A DNA stretch of 49,760 bases, taken from positions 1-49,760 of the forward strand of contig JARKPO010000085.1 of assembly GCA_029975215.1 (NCBI GenBank), read 5' to 3'. The notes under the pieces were generated by a model, which was given only the letters and a program-made list of their open reading frames with translations, was not told where the DNA came from and made no database searches. This document shows positions 41,454-49,191 of this stretch, in pieces (the first letter of the stretch is position 1; each line of letters begins with the position of its first letter). The position numbers were made by a program, and so were the translations under genes. Source of the DNA: Levilinea sp. (lineage in GTDB: Bacteria > Chloroflexota > Anaerolineae > Anaerolineales > Anaerolineaceae).

Positions 41454-42392
41454 TTAGGGGTTAGCCGGTTTCCACGGCAGCATCGCCAGGAAATTGGTCA
41501 TGTCCTGGTTGTTGCGCACCGCAAAGCGGCCCAGGTAAAACAGCGATCCAGCGTAGTGATCAAAGGTGGCCAGCAGGGTCGCTCCAGCATAATAGCCGTA
41601 ATTCGCCACCCGCGCCGCCACAAAGTCGTTCACCGCCCCGCCGGGATAGGCAAAAGACGTGATGGGGACACCCAGTTTCTTTTGCAGCTCTTCCCGCGAT
41701 CCGGCGATCTCCTGGCTGAGCAATTCGGGCATGCCGGTTAAATTGATGCGGCTCATACCGCTGCTGCCGATCTCCCAGCCCGCCGCCGCCAGGTCCTTCA
41801 GCTGCTGCGTGGTCAGTTTGCCGTTGGTATCAATTTCGTTTACCACCGTGAACACCGTGGCCACATAGCCGTATTTCTGCAGCCGCGGGAAGGCCTGAGT
41901 GTATATGCCGGTCGAATTCTTATCAAAGGTAATCACCACCGGCCGCTGAGGCAAATTGGCGCCCTTATACACCGCCTCGCTCAGCTGTGCCAGAGTGATG
42001 GCAGTATAGCCCGCCTGCTGCAAGGTCAGCAAATGCTGGTCAAACACCTCCACCGGCGTATCGTCCTCCGCACCGGAACCTTCCCCCACCGTGCCGTAAG
42101 CCAAAATCGGTGCGGTGGCCTTGCCCGCCGGATTCCAAATCCAGGTGGGGCTGGGGGTGGGCGTCGGCGCAAGCGTCTCCGTGGGCACCGGCGTCTCCGT
42201 CACCGTGGCGGTCGGCTCTGGGGTCAGCGAGGGCGTCACTGAGGGAGTCAGCGCGGAAACCGCCGTCAACTGCGCCATCACCGTGCCCGCTGCCTGGGTG
42301 TATACCAGGTTGGGGTCCTCAGCTGGGGGCTGCAGGCCGCAGGCCGCCAGCAAAAACATCAAAACCCATACAAAAAGCAAAACTCTCTTCAT
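41454..42392 (-). CDS. Lipoprotein with a degenerate NodB (polysaccharide deacetylase) domain
   Basis: 312 residues: lipobox LLAAC at Cys18, a Thr/Pro-rich linker (about 48-88), then a NodB-type fold (about 95-300). The catalytic motifs are lost. Where active family members have TFDDG this one has TFDKN (155-159), and where they have HSxxH it has SGMSR (211-215), so all metal ligands of the pair are gone. The adjacent upstream gene keeps them. GGAGG precedes ATG 42392. I infer a pseudoenzyme or a binding protein for a wall or surface polysaccharide. It is 16 bases after its intact paralogue. Confidence 0.85.
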   Translation of the reverse strand: MKRVLLFVWVLMFLLAACGLQPPAEDPNLVYTQAAGTVMAQLTAVSALTPSVTPSLTPEPTATVTETPVPTETLAPTPTPSPTWIWNPAGKATAPILAYGTVGEGSGAEDDTPVEVFDQHLLTLQQAGYTAITLAQLSEAVYKGANLPQRPVVITFDKNSTGIYTQAFPRLQKYGYVATVFTVVNEIDTNGKLTTQQLKDLAAAGWEIGSSGMSRINLTGMPELLSQEIAGSREELQKKLGVPITSFAYPGGAVNDFVAARVANYGYYAGATLLATFDHYAGSLFYLGRFAVRNNQDMTNFLAMLPWKPANP

Positions 42393-42408
42393 ACATCCTC
42401 CCATGGCA

Positions 42409-43386
42409 TCAAGGAATGAGCGATTTAAAATCTGCCAGCGATGTGGTTCGCCGCACTTCAATGCGGCTCAGGTAATATAAACTGTCAGGCGTGTGCAGGC
42501 TGGAACTTCCCAGCCCCAACCCCGCCTCGAACGTCTCGCGCACCGAACGCTGCACCACCGCGTCCATCACCCCATAGGGGTACGCAAAGGTGATCACGTC
42601 CGTTCCCAAATACTCTTCCAGCTCATAGCGGGAGCGGCTGACCTCGTACCAAAGGTTGCCGTAATCGCGAGTCAGCTCGGTGTGCGACATGCTGTGGCTG
42701 CCAAATTCCCAGCCCGCTGCCAGCAGCTCATCAATCTGCTCGTGACTCAAGATGCTTTCGCCGCGCTCCAGGTAATTGACCACCAGATACACTGAGGCGG
42801 TAAACCCAAATTCCTGCAAGATGGGGTACGCGCGCGTGTACACATCCCGATTACCGTCGTCAAAAGTGATCACCAACGGTTTCGGCGGCAAAGGCGCCCC
42901 ATCCCGCAACGCCCGCACCAGCAGAGAGATGGGGATGGTGGTGTAGCCGCGCTCGGCCAGCACCTTCATCTGATTGCGGAAATCCGTGGTGGTCACTGTG
43001 TACAGGTTGGATTCCTGGTCGTTGACATGGTGATACAGCAGCACCGGCGCGGTCAGCTCGCCCGCCGGGTGAAAATCCCACGCGGGGGTGGGGGTATTTT
43101 CGGGGGTCGGGCTGCTGCTGGGGGTGGGGCTGTGGCGCGGCGTGCGCGTCACCGTGGGGGTGCGCGAGGCCGTCGGCGTCAAAGTCGCCGGTTCCGGCAG
43201 GAAAGGCGTCTCCGTTTCCGTTACCGCCGCGCTCACCGGCGGGGCCGCTGCCGCGCTGATTCCGCCCGCCCCCCTGGGCAGGCCGCTCCAGCCGCCCAGC
43301 TCACAGGCCGCCAGGCTCAACCCAACCAGCAGAGCAGTCAGCCACAGGCCGCCGCGTTTCCATCTGCGCCTTAAAGTACGCCTCAC
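42409..43386 (-). CDS. Polysaccharide deacetylase lipoprotein (NodB family, motifs intact)
   Basis: 325 residues: lipobox LAAC (Cys28), Pro/Thr/Ser-rich linker (about 62-102), then a NodB domain with LLYHHVND, TFDDGNRD (174-181) and HSMSHTEL (231-238), the Asp and two His that hold the catalytic metal. It removes acetyl groups from N-acetylated polysaccharide outside the membrane; the substrate is not known. The start is GTG 43386, overlapping the moeA stop (GTGA), chosen because the lipoprotein signal begins directly after. It lies upstream of its degenerate paralogue. Confidence 0.88.
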   Translation of the reverse strand: MRRTLRRRWKRGGLWLTALLVGLSLAACELGGWSGLPRGAGGISAAAAPPVSAAVTETETPFLPEPATLTPTASRTPTVTRTPRHSPTPSSSPTPENTPTPAWDFHPAGELTAPVLLYHHVNDQESNLYTVTTTDFRNQMKVLAERGYTTIPISLLVRALRDGAPLPPKPLVITFDDGNRDVYTRAYPILQEFGFTASVYLVVNYLERGESILSHEQIDELLAAGWEFGSHSMSHTELTRDYGNLWYEVSRSRYELEEYLGTDVITFAYPYGVMDAVVQRSVRETFEAGLGLGSSSLHTPDSLYYLSRIEVRRTTSLADFKSLIP

Positions 43387-44618
43387 AGCAGCACCACTTC
43401 CACCACCGCGCCCACCTCTAAACCGGTAGCGTCCGGCGGGATGCGCACCAGGCCGTCGGCGTGCGCCAACGAAAAGATCAGATTGCTCTTGTAGAAGATT
43501 GGCTCGGCCGTCCAACCCTGCGCCTCGCGCCGCAGCCGCACCGGAACCCAATCTTCCCGTCCAGCTTGCGAAGCCAGGTTCAAACTTAGCCGTGCGGAAA
43601 CGGCTGCCTCCGGTGTGTCGGGCGCAGCCCCCAACAGCCGCGCCACCAGCGGGCGCACGAACAGACGCGCAATCACCAATGCGCTCACCGGGTTCCCCGG
43701 CAGCCCCACCACTGGCTTGCCGTCACACACCGCCAGGATGGTAGGTTTCCCCGGGCGCACATTCACCCCATGCACCAGCACCCCCGGCGCGCCGCTCTCG
43801 CGGATGACCGCAGCGGTCAAATCACGCGCGCTGGCCGAAGACCCGGCTGTGATCACCACAAAATCCGCCTCATCCAGCGCCCGGCGTAAGGCTGCCCGCA
43901 GCGCGTCGGCCCGATCCGGCACAATCCCATAAATCCGCGCCTCGCCGCCGCAACTTTGCACCAGCGCCGCCAGCGCATAGCTGTTCACATCCCGCACCTG
44001 CCCCGGCTGCACCGCCCGATCCGGCGGCACAACCTCATCCCCGCTGGAAAGAATCGCCGCCATCGGCTTGCGCGCTGCCGCCACCTCGGTTAAACCCAGT
44101 GCCATCAGCCCGCCGATGGCCGCCGCATCCAGCCGCACCCCCCGGCCCAGGACTTCTTCGCCCATGCCCACGTCTTCACCAGCCTTGAGCACATTTTCAC
44201 CCGCGGCAACGGCCTTGAAGACCTCAATCTCCCCAGCCCGCGCGGTTTGGGTCAGCTCTAACATCACCACGCTGTCCGCCCCCTGGGGCAGCATCCCGCC
44301 GGTGTGAATCACCGCGGCCTGCCCCAGCCCCACGCTGAAGCCTGGGGCCGCCCCCATCGGCACTTCGCCCACCACGTCCAGATAGGCCGGCAGGGTATCG
44401 CTGGCCCCGTGGGTACTGCGCGCCTGCACGGCGTACCCGTCCACGGTGGAACGGGCGAATCCCGGCAGAGCCTCCGGCGAGCGCACCGCCTCGGCCGTCA
44501 CCCGGCCCAGGGCCTGCGCGCTGGGTATGCGTTCCACCCCAATCCGCGGCTCCGGCATGGCTCGCAGCCAGACTGCCAAAGCTTCTTCAGGGGGCTTTAA
44601 TTCCAGGAATTCAGGCAT
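43383..44618 (-). CDS. moeA: Molybdopterin molybdenumtransferase MoeA
   Basis: Inserts Mo (or W) into molybdopterin. 411 residues with the MoeA landmarks: PGFARSTVDGYAV, HTGGMLPQGADSVV, ILSSGDEVV, VVITAGSSASARD, RPGKPTILA and VVGLPGNPVSALV. ATG 44618 is preferred, since an earlier TTG lies inside the upstream gene; it begins 5 bases after the stop of the UbiA-like gene. The stop overlaps the GTG of the deacetylase. The rest of the moa/mob pathway is not in the window. Confidence 0.94.
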   Translation of the reverse strand: MPEFLELKPPEEALAVWLRAMPEPRIGVERIPSAQALGRVTAEAVRSPEALPGFARSTVDGYAVQARSTHGASDTLPAYLDVVGEVPMGAAPGFSVGLGQAAVIHTGGMLPQGADSVVMLELTQTARAGEIEVFKAVAAGENVLKAGEDVGMGEEVLGRGVRLDAAAIGGLMALGLTEVAAARKPMAAILSSGDEVVPPDRAVQPGQVRDVNSYALAALVQSCGGEARIYGIVPDRADALRAALRRALDEADFVVITAGSSASARDLTAAVIRESGAPGVLVHGVNVRPGKPTILAVCDGKPVVGLPGNPVSALVIARLFVRPLVARLLGAAPDTPEAAVSARLSLNLASQAGREDWVPVRLRREAQGWTAEPIFYKSNLIFSLAHADGLVRIPPDATGLEVGAVVEVVLL

Positions 44619-44623
44619 CGTTT

Positions 44624-45526
44624 TTATCCCAACCAAACCGAAATTGCCAGCAGGTAGGCACTGATCCCCACCAGTCCGCGCGCCGTCAAATCCAGAAGCG
44701 GCCAGCGCGGTTTTGCGCCGTTGTTGATCTGCACCACCTGCCAGATTTCAAACAAACCCAGCGGCAAGGTCAACAGCACCGGCCAGGTCAGCCGCCAGGG
44801 CAGTCCCACCGCCGAAGCCGTCACCAGCAGCAAATAGCCGCTCAGGATCAGCACATTGTGAAGCGCCATGCCGCGCTGCCATCCCAGGGTCAGCAGCAAG
44901 GTTTTGCGCCCCCATTTCAAATCACGGGCGTAATCCTTCAGGCCCAAAGCCAAAAACGCCGCCAGCGTCCAGGCCGTCAGGCTGAAGGTCAGCATGGCGA
45001 TCAGGCGGTGAATTTCGCCCGCTTGCAGCACAAAGGCCAGAGCCGGGATCAAATTGGCCGCCAGGAGTGCCTGCGCCATCTCGCCCCAGGCCGTCTCCGA
45101 CAGGCTCAGCGGCGGAACCGCGTAGAAAAAGGCCAGCGCAAAGGCCAGGCCCATAACCAGCCAGCCTGTCAGGCTCAAAGCTCCTTGAAAAATCAAAGCC
45201 GCAGTCAAAGCCGCCCCCGCGGCCAGCGCCGTCACCGCCATTTGCAGCCACAGCCCCGGTTCCAGACTCTGCTCCGGGCTGTCCTCTCCGCTGCGCTTGC
45301 CGCGCGGGTCCGCCAGGCGGTCAAAATAAGCCTTCAGCCAATAACTGCTCACCATCAAGAACACGGCCGCGCCCCACCCCGTGGCGGCGATCTGCCAACG
45401 GATCAGTTCGCCCAAATACACTGCCGTCCCCAGCCCCAGCAGGTAAAACAGGGTCACTGCCGCCAGCATCCAGGGGCGAGCCGCTCGCGCAAAGATCCGA
45501 AAAATGGAAAGTTTGGATGTCTGCAT
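44624..45526 (-). CDS. UbiA-family prenyltransferase-like membrane protein
   Basis: 300 residues and about eight to nine TM helices. A motif near 62-75 (SYWLKAYFDRLADPRG) and a second near 200 (GLKDYARDLKWGRKTL) sit where UbiA enzymes have NxxxD and DxxxD; the first has Ser in place of Asn. It most resembles the MenA/UbiA/chlorophyll-synthase superfamily. The acceptor and prenyl donor are not known. The gene lies between the SDR and moeA with very short spacing, so it is cotranscribed. Confidence 0.8.
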   Translation of the reverse strand: MQTSKLSIFRIFARAARPWMLAAVTLFYLLGLGTAVYLGELIRWQIAATGWGAAVFLMVSSYWLKAYFDRLADPRGKRSGEDSPEQSLEPGLWLQMAVTALAAGAALTAALIFQGALSLTGWLVMGLAFALAFFYAVPPLSLSETAWGEMAQALLAANLIPALAFVLQAGEIHRLIAMLTFSLTAWTLAAFLALGLKDYARDLKWGRKTLLLTLGWQRGMALHNVLILSGYLLLVTASAVGLPWRLTWPVLLTLPLGLFEIWQVVQINNGAKPRWPLLDLTARGLVGISAYLLAISVWLG

Positions 45527-45536
45527 ATCCCTTCAC

Positions 45537-46283
45537 CTAGATCAAACGGTAACCGCCGTCCACCACCAATGTTTCGCCCGTAATATACGGGTTTTCAATC
45601 AAGAAAGCAACCGCCCGCACCACATCCTGCGGACTGCCGCCTTCGCGCATGGGCAGCCGCCCCGTCAGGCTTTGCCACTCTTCCGCCGAGGTCATCTCGC
45701 CGCGCAGGATCAGCCCGGGCGCAACCGCATTCACGCGCACCCGCGGCCCCCAGCGCCGTGCCAGCACCCGCGTCAAGGCCTCCACGCCCGCCTTGCTAAC
45801 GGTGTAAGCCGGGAATCCGCTCCAGGCCTTCACCGCCCCAGAGTCCGACAGGTTAATGATCACCCCGCCGCTGGTCATGCGCTGCGCTGCCTGCTGTGCA
45901 CACAAGAACGGCGCACGCAGATTTAAATCCATCACCGCGTCCCACTCCTCGGCCGACATCGAATCCACATCCTGCGCGGGCATGACCGCTGCCGAATTGA
46001 CCCACACGCGCAAGGGGTGACCCCAGCCGTCCACCTGCGCAAACAGCCGCGCAATCTGCCCCACATCGCGCAGATCCGCCAGAGTCAGAAAAGCCTGCCC
46101 GCCCTGGGCGCGGATTTCAGCTGCGGCCTCCTCCGCCGCCTGGGCCGAGGTGTGATAATGCAGCCCCACGGCGTAGCCGCGCGCTGCCAGCCCCAGGGCA
46201 ATTGCCCGCCCCAGGCGCTGACCGGCGCCGGTCACCACCGCCAAAGGCATGCGTTCATCAGTAGCAAGTGGATCTGGAGTCAT
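45537..46283 (-). CDS. Short-chain dehydrogenase/reductase, pteridine-reductase-like
   Basis: A Rossmann-fold NAD(P)-dependent oxidoreductase of 248 residues. The cofactor motif is TGAGQRLGRA (near 18-27), with Arg in the place typical of PTR1/FolM-type members, then NSAAV in the nucleotide region, INLSDSGAVK and the catalytic YTVSK. ATG 46283 overlaps the proline dehydrogenase stop (ATGA). A pteridine substrate is possible because moeA genes follow in the same operon, but this is only inferred. Confidence 0.85.
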   Translation of the reverse strand: MTPDPLATDERMPLAVVTGAGQRLGRAIALGLAARGYAVGLHYHTSAQAAEEAAAEIRAQGGQAFLTLADLRDVGQIARLFAQVDGWGHPLRVWVNSAAVMPAQDVDSMSAEEWDAVMDLNLRAPFLCAQQAAQRMTSGGVIINLSDSGAVKAWSGFPAYTVSKAGVEALTRVLARRWGPRVRVNAVAPGLILRGEMTSAEEWQSLTGRLPMREGGSPQDVVRAVAFLIENPYITGETLVVDGGYRLI

Positions 46284-47236
46284 TTTCGGAACAGGTTTGA
46301 AAGGAAAAAGCGCACGTTTTCCGGCCGTTCGGCCAGCCGCCGCATGAAATAGGGATACCAATGCGTCCCATAGGGCACATACACGCGCACGGCGTGCCCC
46401 TGGCGCACCAGGGTTTCCTGCAAATCTCGCCGAATGCCGTACAACATCTGAAATTCCACCGCCCCCTTGGGCAGCCCCTGCCGCAGCATCTCGGCCTCGG
46501 CAAAGGCGATGCGCGCCGGGTCATGCGTGGCCACCGCCGCCAGCGGCGGGGTGCGCCCGTCCGCGCTCAAAAGCGGCATACCTGCTGCCTTCGCGCTCTC
46601 CAAAAGCACCTTCACCAGGTGGTCGTAGTTGCGGTTTACCGCCGCTTTCTGCGGGAAAGCCACATCCGCCGCCTCGCGGTACGCCCCCTTGCACAGCCGC
46701 ACTCTTCCCTGCACCTCGCGCAGGCGCATCAAATCCGCCTCGCTGCGGTACAGATAGGCCTGAATCACCACCCCCACGCCCTCGGTTTGCTGACGCGCCC
46801 AATGAAACATCTCCAGCGTGCGCTCTGTCAGGCTGGCATCTTCCATATCGATGCGGATGAATACGCCGTGTTCCCCTGCCCGGGCCAGTATTTTTCCCAA
46901 AAGCCGTCGGCACAGATCTTCATCCAGCGCCAGACCCAATTGAGATAATTTAATAGAAACGTTGGCGCGCAGTTCGTTCGCGTGCAAGCTGTCCAACAGG
47001 GTCAGGATCTCGTTTGCCGCTGCCTCGGCCCCTTCGGTGTGGGTGGTGTTTTCGCCCAGGGGGTCCAGGCTCACCTGCATGCCCGCCTGATTCAAGGCTA
47101 AGGCCGCCTGCAGCGCGTCCGCGATCGTATCGCCAGCCACAAACCGCCGCGCCGCTCGCCGCGCCACCCCCCAACGCGTGATCACCCGCTGCGCCCACGG
47201 GACTTTGGATAGCAGAATGAAAAACCCTCGCAGCAT
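46280..47236 (-). CDS. Proline dehydrogenase (monofunctional PRODH)
   Basis: Oxidises proline to pyrroline-5-carboxylate with FAD and feeds electrons to quinone. The 318-residue beta/alpha barrel has VSLDPLGENT, VSIKLSQLG, IRIDMEDASL, VVIQAYLYRSEAD, RLCKGAYREA, ATHDPARIAF and FQMLYGIR, then PYGTHWYPYFMRRLAERPEN, all family marks for FAD and proline binding. It is the first gene of the long minus-strand operon. The fused P5C dehydrogenase half of PutA is absent and no separate one is visible. Confidence 0.94.
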   Translation of the reverse strand: MLRGFFILLSKVPWAQRVITRWGVARRAARRFVAGDTIADALQAALALNQAGMQVSLDPLGENTTHTEGAEAAANEILTLLDSLHANELRANVSIKLSQLGLALDEDLCRRLLGKILARAGEHGVFIRIDMEDASLTERTLEMFHWARQQTEGVGVVIQAYLYRSEADLMRLREVQGRVRLCKGAYREAADVAFPQKAAVNRNYDHLVKVLLESAKAAGMPLLSADGRTPPLAAVATHDPARIAFAEAEMLRQGLPKGAVEFQMLYGIRRDLQETLVRQGHAVRVYVPYGTHWYPYFMRRLAERPENVRFFLSNLFRK

Positions 47237-47420
47237 GACCTCCTCCTGGACGCCGGACAGGCTGAACTATCACCGCCGGGCATGTGGATTCTAACATGAA
47301 TCCCACCAGAGCATCACGCCCGCCCTCCACAGCCTTTTTTAGGCCACAACGGTTGTATCAATCAGGGTGACGTTTGTACCAAAAATGTCCTTTTCTGTGC
47401 CCAAGGTGCCAAAACCCGTA

Positions 47421-47426
47421 TATAAT
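47421..47426 (+). promoter_or_regulatory. -10 element upstream of the ABC transporter
   Basis: TATAAT lies 128 bases before GTG 47555. No convincing -35 is found. The 318-base gap 47237-47554 has no other feature that I can support. Confidence 0.4.
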
Positions 47427-47554
47427 ACGATTAAGGTCATCCGTTGGTATCTATGCCGGTTCGCGTCCTGTCGCCCCGTCATTATTGCCTCACACCTGCA
47501 CAAATCCACGCATCATACCGGCAGCACCCAAATTTCATAATGAGGAGAAAAGAA

Positions 47555-48301
47555 GTGAAACGCACGAGCCTGATCATTGTATCTGTCTTGGTATTGCTCA
47601 GCATCGCGCTGACCGCCTGCCAGCCTGCCAGCACCAAAGTGCGCGTGGCCACAGACGCAACCTTCCCCCCCTTCGAAACCGTGGACGAAGCCACCAAAGA
47701 GCTGACCGGTTTCGATGTCGAATTGATGAACGCTCTGGCTGCCAAAGCCGGCATTGAGATCGAATGGGTCAACATCGGCTTTGATCCTATGCTGGCTGGC
47801 CTCAGCCAGTGCCAATATGATGTCGCCATCGCCGCCATCACCATCACCGAAGACCGCAAAAAAGACATGCTCTTCTCAGAGCCCTACATCAACGCCGGTC
47901 AAATCGTCTCCGTGCAGAAATCCAACACCGAGATCACCGGCCCCGAAAGCCTGGCTGGCAAGAAGGTCGGCGCCCAGTTGGGCACCACCGGCGCTATCGA
48001 AGCCGCAAAGATCGAGGGCGCAGAGCTGAAGACCTATGATTCCTACGACCTGGCCTTCTTAGACCTGGCCAACGGCCAGATTGACGCCGTCATCGCCGAT
48101 TACCCCACCGCCCTGGGCTTCATCGGCCAAAATTCCGACAAGCTCACCACCGTGGGTGAAGTCTTCACGGATGAATCCTACGGCATCGCCGTGTGCAAGA
48201 AAAACACCGACCTGCTCAAGAAGATCAACGACGGGTTGGCCGCCATCAAAGCCGACGGCACCGTCCAGAAGCTTGAAATGAAGTGGCTCGCGGGCCAGTA
48301 A
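47555..48301 (+). CDS. Polar amino-acid ABC transporter, substrate-binding lipoprotein
   Basis: 248 residues. Lipobox LTAC (near Cys17), then the SBP_bac_3 fold: VRVATDATFPPFETVDEATK, ELTGFDVELMNALAAK, DVAIAAITITEDRKKDMLFSEPY, LAGKKVGAQLGTTGA, GQIDAVIADYPTA and FTDESYGIAV. The ligand is probably a polar amino acid. GTG 47555 is preferred over ATG 47540, since GAGGAG lies 7 bases before it. It is followed by a hairpin and then the permease, the usual order. Confidence 0.94.
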   Translation: MKRTSLIIVSVLVLLSIALTACQPASTKVRVATDATFPPFETVDEATKELTGFDVELMNALAAKAGIEIEWVNIGFDPMLAGLSQCQYDVAIAAITITEDRKKDMLFSEPYINAGQIVSVQKSNTEITGPESLAGKKVGAQLGTTGAIEAAKIEGAELKTYDSYDLAFLDLANGQIDAVIADYPTALGFIGQNSDKLTTVGEVFTDESYGIAVCKKNTDLLKKINDGLAAIKADGTVQKLEMKWLAGQ

Positions 48302-48314
48302 TCCATCCTCTATG

Positions 48315-48347
48315 CGCCTGCGGGGCCTTGTGCCCCGCAGGCGTTTT
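48315..48347 (+). terminator. Intra-operon hairpin (attenuator) between binding protein and permease
   Basis: A perfect 12-bp GC stem (48315-48326 with 48332-48343), 5-base loop, then TTTTC. It probably lowers permease/ATPase expression compared with the binding protein. Confidence 0.75.
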
Positions 48348-48365
48348 CTCACACCTACTCCAATC

Positions 48366-49187
48366 ATGGACCTTCAAGAGAAGACAAAAACCGCAACCGC
48401 CCCAGCCAATGCTGGAGCCGAAAAAAAAGGGTATTTTGATCCCTGGTGGTGGCTTGTATTTGCCGTCATCGGTTTGATCATCCTGCTCATTACCACCCGC
48501 CCGGATCCTTTCATGCGCATCCTGGTCTTCGTTCGCGACGGCATCTGGGTCACCATCCAAACCACCATCATCTCTTTCTTCCTGGTGCTCATCGTCGGTC
48601 TGATCGCCGCTCTGGGGCGCATCTCCCGCAGCCGCATCCTCAGCGGCATCGCCACCGTGTATGTCGAGATCGTCCGCGGCATTCCGCTGCTGGTGCAGCT
48701 GCTCTTCTGGTACTTTGCCTTCCCCTCCGTCATCCAGGGCATCGGCGCAGCGCTGAACATCGAAGCCCTCAAGAATTACCTTGCCAACCCGGTGGGCATG
48801 GCCATTCTTGGCATCACCTTTTGCTACGCCGCTTATATGAGTGAAATCTACCGCGCCGGCATTCAGTCCATCTCCAAAGGCCAAATGGAAGCCGCCCGCA
48901 GCCTGGGCATGTCCTACGTCCAGGCCATGCGCTACGTCATCCTCCCGCAGGCCGTGCGCGTCATCCTCCCTCCGGTGGGCAACGAATTCATCTCCATCCT
49001 CAAGGATTCGTCCCTGGTCAGCGTGGTCGCCGTGGCCGATATGACCCGCCGCGGACGGGAATTCATGGCCGCCAACTTCATTCCGGTAGAAACCTGGAGC
49101 ATGATCGCCCTGCTCTATCTGGTGATGACCCTGCTCGCCGCCCGCGTTGTCACCTTCATCGAGCGCAAATCCCGCCTGGAGAGGTAA
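48366..49187 (+). CDS. Polar amino-acid ABC transporter permease (HisM/GlnP type)
   Basis: 273 residues. A cytosolic N-terminus and several TM helices: WVTIQTTIISFFLVLIVGL, VEIVRGIPLLVQLLFWYF, FCYAAYMSEIYRAGI, then the EAA loop EAARSLGMSYVQAMRYVILPQAVRVILPP. These are the marks of the HisMQ/GlnP family. The start at 48366 is preferred over an ATG at 48312 that falls in the hairpin. No Shine-Dalgarno is seen before either. The next gene, an ATPase, starts 4 bases after the stop. Confidence 0.93.
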   Translation: MDLQEKTKTATAPANAGAEKKGYFDPWWWLVFAVIGLIILLITTRPDPFMRILVFVRDGIWVTIQTTIISFFLVLIVGLIAALGRISRSRILSGIATVYVEIVRGIPLLVQLLFWYFAFPSVIQGIGAALNIEALKNYLANPVGMAILGITFCYAAYMSEIYRAGIQSISKGQMEAARSLGMSYVQAMRYVILPQAVRVILPPVGNEFISILKDSSLVSVVAVADMTRRGREFMAANFIPVETWSMIALLYLVMTLLAARVVTFIERKSRLER

Positions 49188-49191
49188 CCCT

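Noticed and set aside
47341..47430. Possible -35 boxes for the ABC transporter promoter
   Set aside because: No hexamer at 15-19 bases upstream of TATAAT (47421-47426) resembles TTGACA, so only the -10 is reported.
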